Of a stretch of DNA of 64,000 nucleotides, positions 43,119 to 52,514 are shown piece by piece (the stretch's first letter is position 1; every line of letters starts with the position of its first letter). A model generated the notes under the pieces. That model saw only the letters and a program-made list of their open reading frames with translations. It was not told the DNA's origin and did not search any database. The translations under genes and the position numbers were made by a program. Source of the DNA: Streptomyces barringtoniae (GTDB lineage: Bacteria; Actinomycetota; Actinomycetes; Streptomycetales; Streptomycetaceae); the NCBI RefSeq assembly GCF_020819595.1, contig NZ_JAJHNP010000002.1, positions 372,001 through 436,000 of the forward strand, written 5' to 3'.

Positions 43119-44177
43119 TCAGGGCCGGGGCGCCGCTCCGTCGCGTGCCCATGGCCGTGCCGTCGCCCAGCCGGCCAGCAGCCCGGCGCCCACGGTCACG
43201 GTGGTGAAGCTGAGCGCGTCGCTCGCCACTGCGAGCACGGCCAGCGCCGTCAGGGCCGCTCCCGTGGTCAGCGCGACCGGGGTGGAGCGAGGAGAGCGCC
43301 ACAGCGCGTGCAGCACCCAGCAGAACGCGGCGACGAACAGGAGCACCCCGACGACGCCCTGCTCCGCCGCCGACTGGAGCAGGGCCGAGTGCGGCTTGCC
43401 GTCGGCGGACAGGGTCTGCGCGGTCGTGCCGCCCAGCTCGCCGAACCTCCCCGGGCCGACGCCGAGCCCCCGGTTCCGGCCCGCCAGGTGCAGGGCGTCC
43501 TGCCACAGCGCGACCCGGTGCGCGCCCAGCCGGCCTTCGAGCACCCGGGTGAGACCGCCCGGCAGCACGTCGGCGGCGAGGGCCCAGGCCGTTCCGGCCG
43601 CCAGCGCCGCCGCCACCGCCAGGCCCAGCAGACTCGCGCCCCGGCGGGGCACCGAGCCCGCCGCGAGCGAACACAGCAGTACGGCCGCACTCGCCACGCA
43701 CCCGGCCACCGACCCCAGCACCGCCCCGGCCAGCACGATTCCGACGGCCGGCAGCCGCAGCACCAGCCTCAGCTCCGGTACGGGCGTTGCCCAGGCGGCG
43801 CAGCACGCGGCGCCCGTGGCCAGGGTCAGCAGGGCGGCGGTGCCACCGGCGTGGCCGAGCGGAGCGGCGTACCGGGGACCTGCGGAGAGAGCGGGCAGGG
43901 CCACGGTCAGGGACAGTCCGGCCGCCGCCCCGGCGCACGGCGCGGCCACCGGCAACAGGGCCCCGGAGACCCGGCCGACGGCATGACCGGCGGCCACGGC
44001 GAGCACTGCGAGCAGGACGCCCTCGGGACGTCCGTCATGTGCCGCCGCGGTGATGAGCGACCAGCCGGCGCAGGCGCCCAGCAGGATCATGCCCGCACCG
44101 TCAGAAACGTTTCGTCTGACGTCCGCCGCGCCCGCATCCACACCGGCCGCGGACCTCGTCGTCCCCGTCGCCCCCAC
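43119..44177 (-). CDS. O-antigen ligase-like membrane protein
   Basis: The 352-residue protein has about eight or nine membrane helices and a loop LGVGPGRFGELGGTTAQTL, which matches the Wzy/O-antigen-ligase GxGxGxF pattern, followed by PHSALLQSAAEQGVVGVLLF. Proteins of this class polymerise or ligate cell-surface glycans. It is shorter than most ligases. The GTG at 44175-44177 has an AAGGGG site upstream. It is divergent from the Lnt gene and converges on the PH-like gene after a 38-nt gap. Confidence 0.75.
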   Translation of the reverse strand: MGATGTTRSAAGVDAGAADVRRNVSDGAGMILLGACAGWSLITAAAHDGRPEGVLLAVLAVAAGHAVGRVSGALLPVAAPCAGAAAGLSLTVALPALSAGPRYAAPLGHAGGTAALLTLATGAACCAAWATPVPELRLVLRLPAVGIVLAGAVLGSVAGCVASAAVLLCSLAAGSVPRRGASLLGLAVAAALAAGTAWALAADVLPGGLTRVLEGRLGAHRVALWQDALHLAGRNRGLGVGPGRFGELGGTTAQTLSADGKPHSALLQSAAEQGVVGVLLFVAAFCWVLHALWRSPRSTPVALTTGAALTALAVLAVASDALSFTTVTVGAGLLAGWATARPWARDGAAPRP

Positions 44178-44503
44178 GGCTGCCCCTTGTCCCCGGTCCC
44201 CAAGCCCTGCCTCAGGCCACGGCCGGGCATGGCGCCGGATCCGGCCGCACTGCCGAGGCTGGGCTCACCGTAGCGGCTGATGACCGGATTGGGCACGAGA
44301 TGCGGCGGAAAGTGGTGGTGGGGCGGCGGAAACGTCATGTGCCAGGGGCCGGTGCCGGGACTGGTGCTCGTCGTGGGGGAGCGGGTCGGTGCCGCGGCGA
44401 GCAGCGCAGGGCGGCGACCCGCGACGACCACGGTCCGCGGAGCCGGTCCCGGCCCTCGAACCGCGCTGTCGGGGGCCCAGGTGGCCGCCGTACACTCACC
44501 CGG
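44178..44503. other. Divergent intergenic region between the ligase-like gene and lnt
   Basis: About 325 nt. A possible 83-codon frame on the minus strand (44338 down to 44087) overlaps the ligase gene and lacks a ribosome binding site, so it is not called. The only regulatory element I can name is the -10 box TACACT at 44491-44496. Confidence 0.5.
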
Positions 44504-46114
44504 GTGACCGTCACCGCAACTTCCGTGGACCAGCCGGATCAGCTCCAGCCGTCCCCCGCGCCCAGCGCGTTCCGCGGCCGCCTGCTCCGCCTGGTCCCGG
44601 CCCTCGCCTCCGCGCTCTGCGGAGTGCTGCTCTACGTCAGCTTCCCGCCGCGCACCCTGTGGTGGCTGGCGCTGCCCGCCTTCGCCGGTTTCGGCTGGCT
44701 GCTGCGCGGCCGTGGCTGGAAGGCGGCCCTCGGCCTCGGCTACCTCTTCGGGCTGGGCTTCCTGCTGCCGCTGCTGGTGTGGACCGGGGTGGAGGTGGGT
44801 CCCGGGCCCTGGCTGGCTCTCGTCGCCATCGAGGCGGTCTTCATCGCCCTGGTGGGCGTCGGTGTCGCCGCCGTCTCCAGGCTGCCGGCCTGGCCGGTGT
44901 GGGCAGCCGCCCTCTGGATCGCGGGCGAGGCGGTACGCGCGCGCGTGCCCTTCCGGGGCTTCCCCTGGGGCAAGATCGCCTTCGGACAGGCGGACGGGGT
45001 CTTCCTGCCACTGGCCGCGGTGGGCGGCACACCCGTGCTCGGCTTCGCGGTCGTCCTGTGCGGATTCGGCCTGTACGAGGCCGGCCGGCTGATCGCCGAG
45101 GGGCGCCGGACCCGGGTCCTGCGGCGAGGCGCGGCGGCCGCCGCGCTGCTGAGCGTGGCCGTCCCGGTGGCGGGCGCGGTCGCCGCCCGGCCGCTGGTGA
45201 GCGACAAGGCCGAGGACGGCACCCGGACCGTCGCGCTCATCCAGGGCAACGTCCCGCGCTCCGGGCTGGAGTTCAGCGCCCAGCGGCGGGCGGTGCTCGA
45301 CTACCACGTGCGCGAGACGCTCAGGCTCGCCGCCGACATCAAGGCGGGCAAGGCCCCGAAGCCCGACTACGTGCTGTGGCCGGAGAACTCCTCCGACATC
45401 GACCCCTTCACCAATCCCGACGCGGCCGCCGTCATCGAGGGCGCCGCCAAGGCCGTCGGTGTGCCCGTCTCGGTCGGCGGGGTCGTCGAGAAGGACGGCA
45501 AACTGCTCAACGAGCAGATCCTGTGGGACCCGGTCAAGGGACCGACGCAGACCTACGACAAGCGGCAGATCCAGCCGTTCGGCGAGTACCTCCCGCTGCG
45601 TGGTCTCGTCGGCGCGGTCAACAAGAACTGGACCGGAATGGTCCGGCAGGACTTCAGCCGCGGCAGCACCCCGGGCGTGTTCGACATCGACGGCGCCAAG
45701 GTGGGCCTGGACACCTGCTACGAGGCCGCCTTCGACTGGGCCGTGCGGGACACCGTGACCCATGGCGCGGAGATGATCTCCGTGCCGAGCAACAACGCGA
45801 CCTTCGACCGCAGCGAGATGACCTACCAGCAGCTCGCCATGTCCCGGATCCGCGCTGTCGAGCACAGCCGCACCGTCACCGTGCCGGTGACCAGCGGTGT
45901 CAGCGCGGTCATCATGCCGGACGGGAAGATCACCCAGAAGACCGGCATGTTCGTGCCCGCCTACCTCGTCCAGAAGGTGCCGCTGCGCACGTCCAAGACC
46001 CCCGCGACGCAGCTGGGCATTCTCCCGGAGATCGCCCTGGTGCTGGTCGCCGCGGGCGGAGTCGGCTGGGCGACCGGGTCCGGGCTGCGCCGTCGGCGCA
46101 CCGGTGGCGCGTGA
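44504..46114 (+). CDS. lnt: Apolipoprotein N-acyltransferase
   Basis: This 536-residue protein has six to seven N-terminal membrane helices (to about residue 215) and a periplasmic-side nitrilase domain. The catalytic triad is visible as E294 in LWPENSSD, K353 in YDKRQIQPFGEYLPL and C405 in LDTCYEAAFD. It adds the third acyl chain to the lipid-modified cysteine of lipoproteins. Streptomyces usually have two Lnt genes. The start is the GTG at 44504: TACACT (44491-44496) ends 7 nt upstream, so it is likely leaderless; no Shine-Dalgarno sequence is present. Confidence 0.93.
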   Translation: MTVTATSVDQPDQLQPSPAPSAFRGRLLRLVPALASALCGVLLYVSFPPRTLWWLALPAFAGFGWLLRGRGWKAALGLGYLFGLGFLLPLLVWTGVEVGPGPWLALVAIEAVFIALVGVGVAAVSRLPAWPVWAAALWIAGEAVRARVPFRGFPWGKIAFGQADGVFLPLAAVGGTPVLGFAVVLCGFGLYEAGRLIAEGRRTRVLRRGAAAAALLSVAVPVAGAVAARPLVSDKAEDGTRTVALIQGNVPRSGLEFSAQRRAVLDYHVRETLRLAADIKAGKAPKPDYVLWPENSSDIDPFTNPDAAAVIEGAAKAVGVPVSVGGVVEKDGKLLNEQILWDPVKGPTQTYDKRQIQPFGEYLPLRGLVGAVNKNWTGMVRQDFSRGSTPGVFDIDGAKVGLDTCYEAAFDWAVRDTVTHGAEMISVPSNNATFDRSEMTYQQLAMSRIRAVEHSRTVTVPVTSGVSAVIMPDGKITQKTGMFVPAYLVQKVPLRTSKTPATQLGILPEIALVLVAAGGVGWATGSGLRRRRTGGA

Positions 46115-46203
46115 CCGTACGACCGGCGTAGGACTCCTGAACCGGGCCGTACGCCCCCTGGACCGCCAGGAGAGTGCGGGCCGGGCCGGTTAGGGTCGGG
46201 CCC

Positions 46204-46683
46204 ATGGCTACTCCTGACTTCATCCGCACCCTCCGGGCCACCGCCGGCCGGCAACTGCTCTGGCTTCCCGGGGTCACCGCGATCGTCTTCGACGACGAGG
46301 GCAGAGTGCTCCTGGGCCGGCGGGCCGACACCCGCAAGTGGTCGGTGACCGGGGGGATCCCGGAGCCAGGCGAGCAGCCCGCGGCCTGTGCCGTGCGGGA
46401 GGTCTTCGAGGAGACGGCGGTGCACTGCGTGGCCGAGCGGGTCGTCCTCGTCCAGGCCCTGCAGCCGGTCACCTACCCCAACGGTGACCAGTGCCAGTAC
46501 ATGGACATCACCATCCGCTGCCGCGCCGTGGGCGGCGAGGCCCGGGTCAACGACGACGAGTCCCTGGAAGTGGGCTGGTTCACGGTGGACGCGCTGCCGG
46601 AGCTCCACGAGTTCGGCCGCTTCCGGATCAAGCAGGCCATGTCCGAGGCACCCACATGGTTTGACCCTACGACCGTGGGCTGA
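46204..46683 (+). CDS. NUDIX hydrolase
   Basis: This 159-residue protein carries a complete NUDIX box, GGIPEPGEQPAACAVREVFE followed by ET, with the catalytic glutamates, and an N-terminal helix. NUDIX proteins hydrolyse nucleoside diphosphate linked to another moiety. RWADTRKWSVTG-type context (GRRADTRKWSVTGG) is typical of Streptomyces members of unknown substrate. TAGGGT (46191-46196) ends 7 nt before the ATG, indicating a leaderless transcript. Confidence 0.93.
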   Translation: MATPDFIRTLRATAGRQLLWLPGVTAIVFDDEGRVLLGRRADTRKWSVTGGIPEPGEQPAACAVREVFEETAVHCVAERVVLVQALQPVTYPNGDQCQYMDITIRCRAVGGEARVNDDESLEVGWFTVDALPELHEFGRFRIKQAMSEAPTWFDPTTVG

Positions 46684-46737
46684 AGTATGGGCGGCCACCA
46701 CATGTGGTGACGGGTGGGGGCCACTTAGGGTCGGCAC

Positions 46738-47559
46738 ATGACCTCGTCCAGCCCCCCACTCGGCCTTCGCCCCCAGCCCCTCCCCCTCCCCCTCGACCTC
46801 GGCGGCCGTACCGCCCTCGTCACCGGTGCTGCAAGCGGCATCGGCCGCGCCTGCGCGCTGCGGCTCGCGGCCGCCGGTGCGCGGGTGCGGGCCGTGGACC
46901 GGGACGCGCCCGGCCTGGCCGAGCTGGCCCAGCAGGCGGAACGGGCCGGTGACCTGCCCGGGACCGTCGAACCGCACGTCGTGGACCTGACCGACCTCGA
47001 TGCCGCCGAGCGCGCCGCCGCCGGCGCCGATGTGCTGGTCAACAACGCGGGGCTGCAACTGGTGCGCCCCATCGAGGAGTTCCCGCCCGAGGTCTTCCAC
47101 ACCGTGCTGACGGTGATGCTGGAGGCGCCGTTCCGCCTCATCCGCGGCGCCCTGCCGCACATGTACGCGCAGGGCTGGGGCCGGATCGTCAATGTGTCCT
47201 CCGTCCATGGTCTGCGCGCCTCTGCCTACAAGTCCGCGTATGTGGCGGCCAAACATGGTCTGGAGGGCCTGTCGAAGACGGCCGCTCTGGAAGGCGCCGC
47301 CCACGGGGTGACCTCGAACTGTGTGAACCCGGCCTATGTGCGCACGCCCCTGGTGGAGAAGCAGATCGCCGACCAGGCGCAGGCGCACGGTATCCCCGAG
47401 GAACGCGTGCTGTCCGAGGTCCTGCTCAAGGACAGCGCGGTTCAGCGGCTCATAGAACCGGAGGAGGTCGCGGAGGCGGTGGCCTACCTGTGCAGCCCGC
47501 AGGCGTCCTTCGTCACCGGAACCTCGCTGGTCCTCGACGGCGGATGGACGGCCCACTGA
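46738..47559 (+). CDS. bdhA: 3-Hydroxybutyrate dehydrogenase-like short-chain dehydrogenase
   Basis: The 273-residue SDR has the nucleotide-binding TGAASGIGRA near residue 30, NNAG, the catalytic Ser in VNVSSVHGL and YVAAK with Tyr and Lys. The stretches NCVNPAYVRTPLVEKQI and LCSPQASFVTGTSLVLDGGW match D-3-hydroxybutyrate dehydrogenase closely. It would oxidise D-3-hydroxybutyrate to acetoacetate with NAD+, which links it loosely to acetoacetyl-CoA synthetase at 53.6 kb. TAGGGT (46726-46731) ends 6 nt before the ATG, so translation is probably leaderless. Confidence 0.9.
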   Translation: MTSSSPPLGLRPQPLPLPLDLGGRTALVTGAASGIGRACALRLAAAGARVRAVDRDAPGLAELAQQAERAGDLPGTVEPHVVDLTDLDAAERAAAGADVLVNNAGLQLVRPIEEFPPEVFHTVLTVMLEAPFRLIRGALPHMYAQGWGRIVNVSSVHGLRASAYKSAYVAAKHGLEGLSKTAALEGAAHGVTSNCVNPAYVRTPLVEKQIADQAQAHGIPEERVLSEVLLKDSAVQRLIEPEEVAEAVAYLCSPQASFVTGTSLVLDGGWTAH

Positions 47560-47635
47560 AGCGTCCTGCTCTGCCCGGCCGGGGAGTTTTCCACAGGCCT
47601 GACGGGCCGGGCGGGCGATGCGGAATCCTGTGACC

Positions 47636-49555
47636 ATGTCTCGCGATCACGTTCAGTCGGCGCCCAGCGGCAGCACCGAGGCCGCCTACCTCGAGCTGCT
47701 CGCCCGCGATGCCTCCCCGGAGGCCTACGAGCAGCCGGTGCTGCTCGCCCGCGCCGAGGGCGGTCCGGCCGAGCGGATCGCCGCGCTGGAGCGGGCCAAG
47801 CTGCTCGCCCTGCGGGTCCGGTCCGAGCTGGAGGGGCGCCGGCGCCGCGAGGCGGAGCTGTCCGCGCTGTTCGAGACCGCCCATGACCTCGCGGGTCTGC
47901 GTGACCTGGACGCCGTCCTGCAGGCCATCGTGCAGCGCGCCCGCTCCCTGCTCGGCACGGACGTCGCCTACCTCACGCTGAACGACCCGGCGCGCGGCGA
48001 CACCTACATGCGGGTCACCGAGGGCTCGGTCTCCGCCCGCTTCCAGCAGCTGCGCCTCGGCATGGGCGAGGGACTCGGCGGACTGGTCGCCCAGTCGACC
48101 CGGCCGTACGTCACGGACGACTACTTCAAGGACGCCCGCTTCCAGCACACCCTCACCATCGACGCGGGCGTTCGCGACGAGGGCCTGGTCGCCATCCTCG
48201 GCGTCCCCCTCATGCTCGGCCCGCACGTCATCGGCGTGCTCTTCGCCGCCGACCGCAGGGCACGGGTCTTCGAACGCGAGCAGATCGCCCTGGTCGGCTC
48301 CTTCGCCGCGCTCGCCGCGGCCGCCATCGACACCGCCAATCTGCTCACCGAGACCCGCGCCGCCCTGGCCGGCCTGGAGCGCGCCAACGAGATCATCCGG
48401 GACCGCAGCGCGGTCATCGAGCGCGCCTCCGACGTCCACGACCGGCTCGCCGAACTCGTCCTGCGCGGCGGCGGGGTGCACGACGTGGCCGCCGCCGTCT
48501 CCGAAGTCCTCGACGGCACCGTCGAGTTCAGCGAGGCCGACGCGGCACCGGCCGAAGCACTGGAGGCGTCCCGCGCCGAGGGACACGCCGTACGGCACGG
48601 CAACGACTGGATCGCCGCGGTCGCCGCGGGCGGTGAACTCCTCGGCGCGCTGGTCCTGCGCGGGCATCCCGGCCTCGACCCCGTCGACCAGCGCACCCTG
48701 GAGCGCGCGGCGATGGTCACCTCGCTGCTCCTGCTCGCCCGCCGCTCGGCGGCCGAGGCCGAGCAGCGGGTGCGGGGCGAGCTGCTGGACGACCTGCTGG
48801 ACGCGCGCGACCGCGATCCGCGCCTGCTGCGCGAACGCGCCGCCCGACTGCACGCGGACCTGGACGCCACCCATGTCGTCCTCGCCGCACGACTCGACGG
48901 CCCGGCCGCCGACGCCGAGGAGGAGGCCGCGGCCCGCCGCCGCCTGTGGTCGGCCGCCTCCCACCTCGCCGCGACCCGGCACGGCCTGGCCGCCGCACGC
49001 GACGGCGGCACCGTCCTGCTGCTGCCGCTCGCCGCCCGCGACACAGCGACGGATCTGGCCCGGCGCGCCGCCCGCCAGCTGGGCACGGCCGTGCACCAAT
49101 CCGTCACGGTCGGCGCCTCCGCCCCCGTCACCGACCTCGCCACCCATCCCGAGACGGTCGCCACCGCCTACGCCGAGGGTCGCCGCTGCCTGGAGGCGCT
49201 GCACCTGCTGGGCCGGGCCGGGGACGGCGCGGCGGCCGAGGACTTCGGCTTCCTCGGCCTGCTCCTCGCCGGCGAACGGGACATATCAGGCTTCGTCGAC
49301 CGCACCATCGGCCCGGTCGTGTCCTACGACGAGCGACGCGGCACGGAACTGCTGCGCACCCTCGACGCGTACTTCGACTGCGGGATGAGCCCGGCCCGCA
49401 CCAAGGACGCGCTGCACGTCCACGTGAACACCGTCGCCCAACGGCTGGAGCGGGTGGGCCGGTTGCTGGGCGGAGACTGGCAGACCCCGGCCCGCGCCCT
49501 GGAGATCCAACTCGCGCTGCGGCTGCACCGGTTGGCGGCCCCGGACAGACGCTGA
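47636..49555 (+). CDS. GAF-domain PucR/CdaR-type transcriptional regulator
   Basis: The 639-residue protein has an N-terminal helical region, a GAF sensor domain (about residues 75-230, GLRDLDAVLQAIVQRARSLL to LGVPLMLGPHVIGVLFAADRRARVF), a long middle helical domain with a GGDEF-like/PucR core, and a C-terminal PucR helix-turn-helix (SPARTKDALHVHVNTVAQRLERVGRLL). Such regulators activate catabolic genes in response to small ligands. It follows bdhA by 76 nt in the same direction, so bdhA and the MHS transporter downstream are likely targets. ATG 47636 is preferred over 47618. Confidence 0.88.
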   Translation: MSRDHVQSAPSGSTEAAYLELLARDASPEAYEQPVLLARAEGGPAERIAALERAKLLALRVRSELEGRRRREAELSALFETAHDLAGLRDLDAVLQAIVQRARSLLGTDVAYLTLNDPARGDTYMRVTEGSVSARFQQLRLGMGEGLGGLVAQSTRPYVTDDYFKDARFQHTLTIDAGVRDEGLVAILGVPLMLGPHVIGVLFAADRRARVFEREQIALVGSFAALAAAAIDTANLLTETRAALAGLERANEIIRDRSAVIERASDVHDRLAELVLRGGGVHDVAAAVSEVLDGTVEFSEADAAPAEALEASRAEGHAVRHGNDWIAAVAAGGELLGALVLRGHPGLDPVDQRTLERAAMVTSLLLLARRSAAEAEQRVRGELLDDLLDARDRDPRLLRERAARLHADLDATHVVLAARLDGPAADAEEEAAARRRLWSAASHLAATRHGLAAARDGGTVLLLPLAARDTATDLARRAARQLGTAVHQSVTVGASAPVTDLATHPETVATAYAEGRRCLEALHLLGRAGDGAAAEDFGFLGLLLAGERDISGFVDRTIGPVVSYDERRGTELLRTLDAYFDCGMSPARTKDALHVHVNTVAQRLERVGRLLGGDWQTPARALEIQLALRLHRLAAPDRR

Positions 49556-49617
49556 CCCCCGTACGGGCACCGTACGAGGGCCGGGCATCGGATGTGCGCG
49601 CGGGGTGCGACGGCGGC

Positions 49618-49640
49618 GGGCGGGGGGCGGGGGCGGGGGG
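49618..49640 (+). other. G-quadruplex-forming sequence
   Basis: Four runs of guanine on the plus strand, of 3, 6, 5 and 6 residues, are separated by single cytosines, which satisfies the G4 rule with one-nt loops. It lies between two convergent genes, 62 nt after the PucR-type stop. It could affect transcription termination or replication. Confidence 0.6.
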
Positions 49641-49765
49641 CGACGGCGGTTGAGCGGCCCCGCGCCGGCCGGGCGGAGCGCGAGGGCGGTCGGGCGAGCC
49701 GCGCCGGCCGGTGCGAGGCCGAGCCGACGGGCACGTCCTCGCCCCCGCCTCCGCGGCCGTTCCGG

Positions 49766-51145
49766 TCAGACCGTCCTCGCCTCCGCGGCCGTACCGGCAG
49801 CGGCGGACTCGCCGCCCTCGGCCTCGATGCGGGCGAGATCCCGGTGCCGCGTCTCCCGGGCCACGCCCACGGCGATCAGGGTCAGCACCGCGGCGGCGAT
49901 CACATACAGGGCGATCGGAGTGGAGCTGCCGTAGTCGTCGAGCAGGGCGGTGGCGATGAGCGGGGCCGGCGCGCCGGCCGCCACGGAGGCGAACTGGGCG
50001 CCGATGGACGCGCCCGAGTACCGCATCCTGGTTGCGAACATCTCGGCGAAGAAGGCGGCCTGCGGCGCGTACATCGCGCCGTGCAGCACGAGCCCGACGG
50101 TCACGGCCAGCACCAGGTAGCCGAACGACCCGGTGTCCACGAGGGAGAAGAACGGGAACATCCACAGGCCGACACCGGCCGCGCCGAGCAGGTACACGGG
50201 CCGCCGCCCGACCCGGTCGGACAGCGCGCCCCAGGCCGGGATGACGGCGAAGTGCACGGCGGAGCCGATGAGTACGGCGTTGAGCGCGGTCTGCTTGGAG
50301 ACCCCGGCCGAGGTGGTGGCGTAGACGAGGATGAAGGCGGTGATGACGTAGTAGCTGATGTTCTCCGCCATGCGAGCGCCCATCGCCACCAGCACGTCCC
50401 GCCAGTGGTGCCGCAGCACGGAGACGAGCGGCAGCTTCTCCGCCTCCTGTGTGCGCCGGGACTCGGCCCGCGCCAACGCCTCCTTGAACACGGGCGATTC
50501 GTCGACGGACAGCCGAATCCACAGACCGATCAGCACGAGCACGCCGGAGAGGAGGAAGGGAACCCGCCAGCCCCAGGCCCCGAAGGCGTGGTCGGAGAGT
50601 ACGGCGGTCAGCAGCGAGAGCACACCGGTGGCGAGCAACTGCCCCGCCGGCGCGCCGGTCTGCGGCCACGAGGCCCAGAAACCGCGCCGCCGCGGATCTC
50701 CGTGCTCCGACACCAGCAGGACGGCACCGCCCCACTCACCGCCGAGTGCGAATCCCTGGACGAGCCGCAGCGTGGTCAGCAGCACGGGCGCGGCGGCCCC
50801 GACCGTGGCGTGCGTGGGCAACAGCCCGATGGCGAACGTCGCCCCGCCCATCATCACGAGGCTCAGCACCAGCAGTTTCTTCCGCCCCAGCCGGTCACCG
50901 TAGTGCCCGAACACGAGCGCCCCCAGCGGGCGGGCCGCGAATCCGACCGCATACGTCAGGAAGGACAGCAGCGTCCCGACGAGGGGATCGGAGTCCGGGA
51001 AGAACAACTTGTTGAACACCAGCGCGGCGGCGGAGCCGTAGAGGAAGAAGTCGTACCACTCGATGGTGGTGCCGATGAGGCTGGCGGCGACGATACGGGG
51101 GAGGCTGGCGGGGGGTGGGGGAGCGGTTGTTGCTTCGGATGCCAT
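49766..51145 (-). CDS. MFS transporter of the metabolite:H+ symporter (MHS) family
   Basis: This 459-residue permease has 12 hydrophobic helices. IIGTTIEWYDFFLYG-type N-terminus (here SLIGTTIEWYDFFLYGSAAALVF), FGHYGDRLGRKKLL and RLVQGFALGGEWGGAVLLVSEH are hallmark MHS motifs of proton symporters for carboxylates, shikimate, proline or betaine. A GAGGAAG site lies upstream of the ATG at 51143-51145. It converges on the PucR-type regulator. It may import the substrate of the neighbouring bdhA or of the catabolic island. Confidence 0.92.
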   Translation of the reverse strand: MASEATTAPPPPASLPRIVAASLIGTTIEWYDFFLYGSAAALVFNKLFFPDSDPLVGTLLSFLTYAVGFAARPLGALVFGHYGDRLGRKKLLVLSLVMMGGATFAIGLLPTHATVGAAAPVLLTTLRLVQGFALGGEWGGAVLLVSEHGDPRRRGFWASWPQTGAPAGQLLATGVLSLLTAVLSDHAFGAWGWRVPFLLSGVLVLIGLWIRLSVDESPVFKEALARAESRRTQEAEKLPLVSVLRHHWRDVLVAMGARMAENISYYVITAFILVYATTSAGVSKQTALNAVLIGSAVHFAVIPAWGALSDRVGRRPVYLLGAAGVGLWMFPFFSLVDTGSFGYLVLAVTVGLVLHGAMYAPQAAFFAEMFATRMRYSGASIGAQFASVAAGAPAPLIATALLDDYGSSTPIALYVIAAAVLTLIAVGVARETRHRDLARIEAEGGESAAAGTAAEARTV

Positions 51146-52148
51146 GTGCGCCACTTCCTCGTGTGCGGTGGGGACGGGTAGGTGTTGGCACACCGTAGGA
51201 AGATGCAGGTCAGGGGCACATGTGGTGGGGCACCATAGTTCGGGGGTTGGCTATGCGTGCGGCCACCATGCTGGATCACGGAAGGGCGGTTCAGGGGCTT
51301 GGACGTAGTCGAAACGAGTACTGTCCGGGACGCGTGGTTCGACGCGATTTGACGGCGTGGTGCTTACCAACGGCCCACGTCATCACCCGTGCTCGCCCCT
51401 CCCGTGCTGACTTGGTGCTGACTGCGCTCCGTTGAACTCGGACATCTTGGGGCCGATCGGCTCAGGGCCGTTGCGTGGTAGGCGACCTGAACGAGAGGTC
51501 GACCCCGCTTTGCCGCTCGGCTCTGCGGGCAAGGACAAGGCGTTGCGCCTGCACGTGGTAGGCGTTCGGCCCAGCAGATTCTTCGTCTGCTGGTGGTACA
51601 GCGCAAGCAGCTCGCTGACCTGCGAATATGGCAGCCGTGGGGATCTTGCCGGGACTGCTGGCCCGGGAATGGTCCGGGATCTTGACCGATGCAGACCTTG
51701 GGGCTGCGGCTCTGTTGGATTGGCCGTAGGTGCCCGCTCCGAGCTGACGGTCCCACCTGGCACATGTCGTAGAAACCGTCTTCGGGCGTCCACGTCAGTC
51801 CAGGCAGGGTGCGTAATACCAGGTCAGGGCGTCGCGGTCCGGGGGAGTCGGAGTAGTTGGTGACAGACGTGTGACAGCGCCTGTGAGAGAGGCGTTCGAC
51901 GGCAAGCCCCTGCAGACGCGGCCGGCGGGGGCTTCCGGGCGGGTGTGCTGCAGCTCCGGCGTCGGCGTCGTTGCCTTCGGGTTCTCCGCCCTGCGCCCTC
52001 GCGTCGAGTGCTCGGCAAATCGGGCCGGGGCCCTTGGCGACCAACAGTCACAGCCTTCGCCCCTGCAAAGTAGAACGCCCCTGGAGGTGTCTGAGGCGAT
52101 GCCTGCCCCCGCCGAGGGGCGCACGGGCTTCTCGTCCGCGGGCTGTTC
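51146..52148. other. One kilobase without a supported gene, possibly decayed
   Basis: Composition here looks less GC-rich than the flanks and the open frames (for example 51383-51793 minus and 51432-51863 plus) have no recognisable domain, poor codon bias and no ribosome binding sites. It lies between the MHS transporter and the catabolic island. It could be the remains of an inserted element or of an integrase gene, but I cannot prove this from sequence alone. No tRNA or flanking repeat was found. Confidence 0.45.
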
Positions 52149-52433
52149 ATGGTCGCGGAAACTGCGACCTGTTCCGCCTCATGGACGCTGCCGGCCGACA
52201 TCGTCCGCACCCTGCAGGCCCGCGAGGTGCGGGTGGACCGCGAGATGCTCGCCCTCGGGTACGCGGGCGTGTACTCCGGTTTCCTCCGGCATGCCGTTGC
52301 CGCGGCGCGCCGTCACGGCCTGGACACCCGGGCGATCCCTGTCGAAGCCGGCCGGCGCAGGATGGTCGGCGGCCAGGCGGGCATGATCACGGACATTGTG
52401 CTCGACCTCGCGGCGGCCGGTTGCGTCGACTGA
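52149..52433 (+). CDS. Small hypothetical protein, perhaps truncated
   Basis: The 94-residue frame has coding-like residues in its second half ([39 protein letters not shown], then [18 protein letters not shown]), but the first 15 residues look unrelated to a natural N-terminus and no good ribosome binding site is present. It may be the C-terminal remainder of a longer gene whose 5' part is lost in the preceding kilobase. Function is unknown. Confidence 0.5.
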   Translation: MVAETATCSASWTLPADIVRTLQAREVRVDREMLALGYAGVYSGFLRHAVAAARRHGLDTRAIPVEAGRRRMVGGQAGMITDIVLDLAAAGCVD

Positions 52434-52514
52434 CGTGAGTGATCGGTGCGGTGGCTGTGGCGGCCCGGCGGGGCCGGTGCCACCGCTGTCCACGTCAGAG
52501 GGCGGACGGCGATG

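Noticed and set aside
40411..43938. 1175-codon minus-strand frame covering several genes
   Set aside because: Only its last 391 residues are a real glycosyltransferase; the rest lies opposite clear plus-strand genes.
44087..44338. 83-codon frame on the minus strand beginning MTFPPPHHHFPPHL
   Set aside because: It overlaps the ligase-like gene in another frame, lacks a ribosome binding site and has no recognisable domain.
51383..51863. Overlapping frames of about 140 codons on both strands
   Set aside because: No ribosome binding site, domain or coding-type composition on either strand, so no gene is called.
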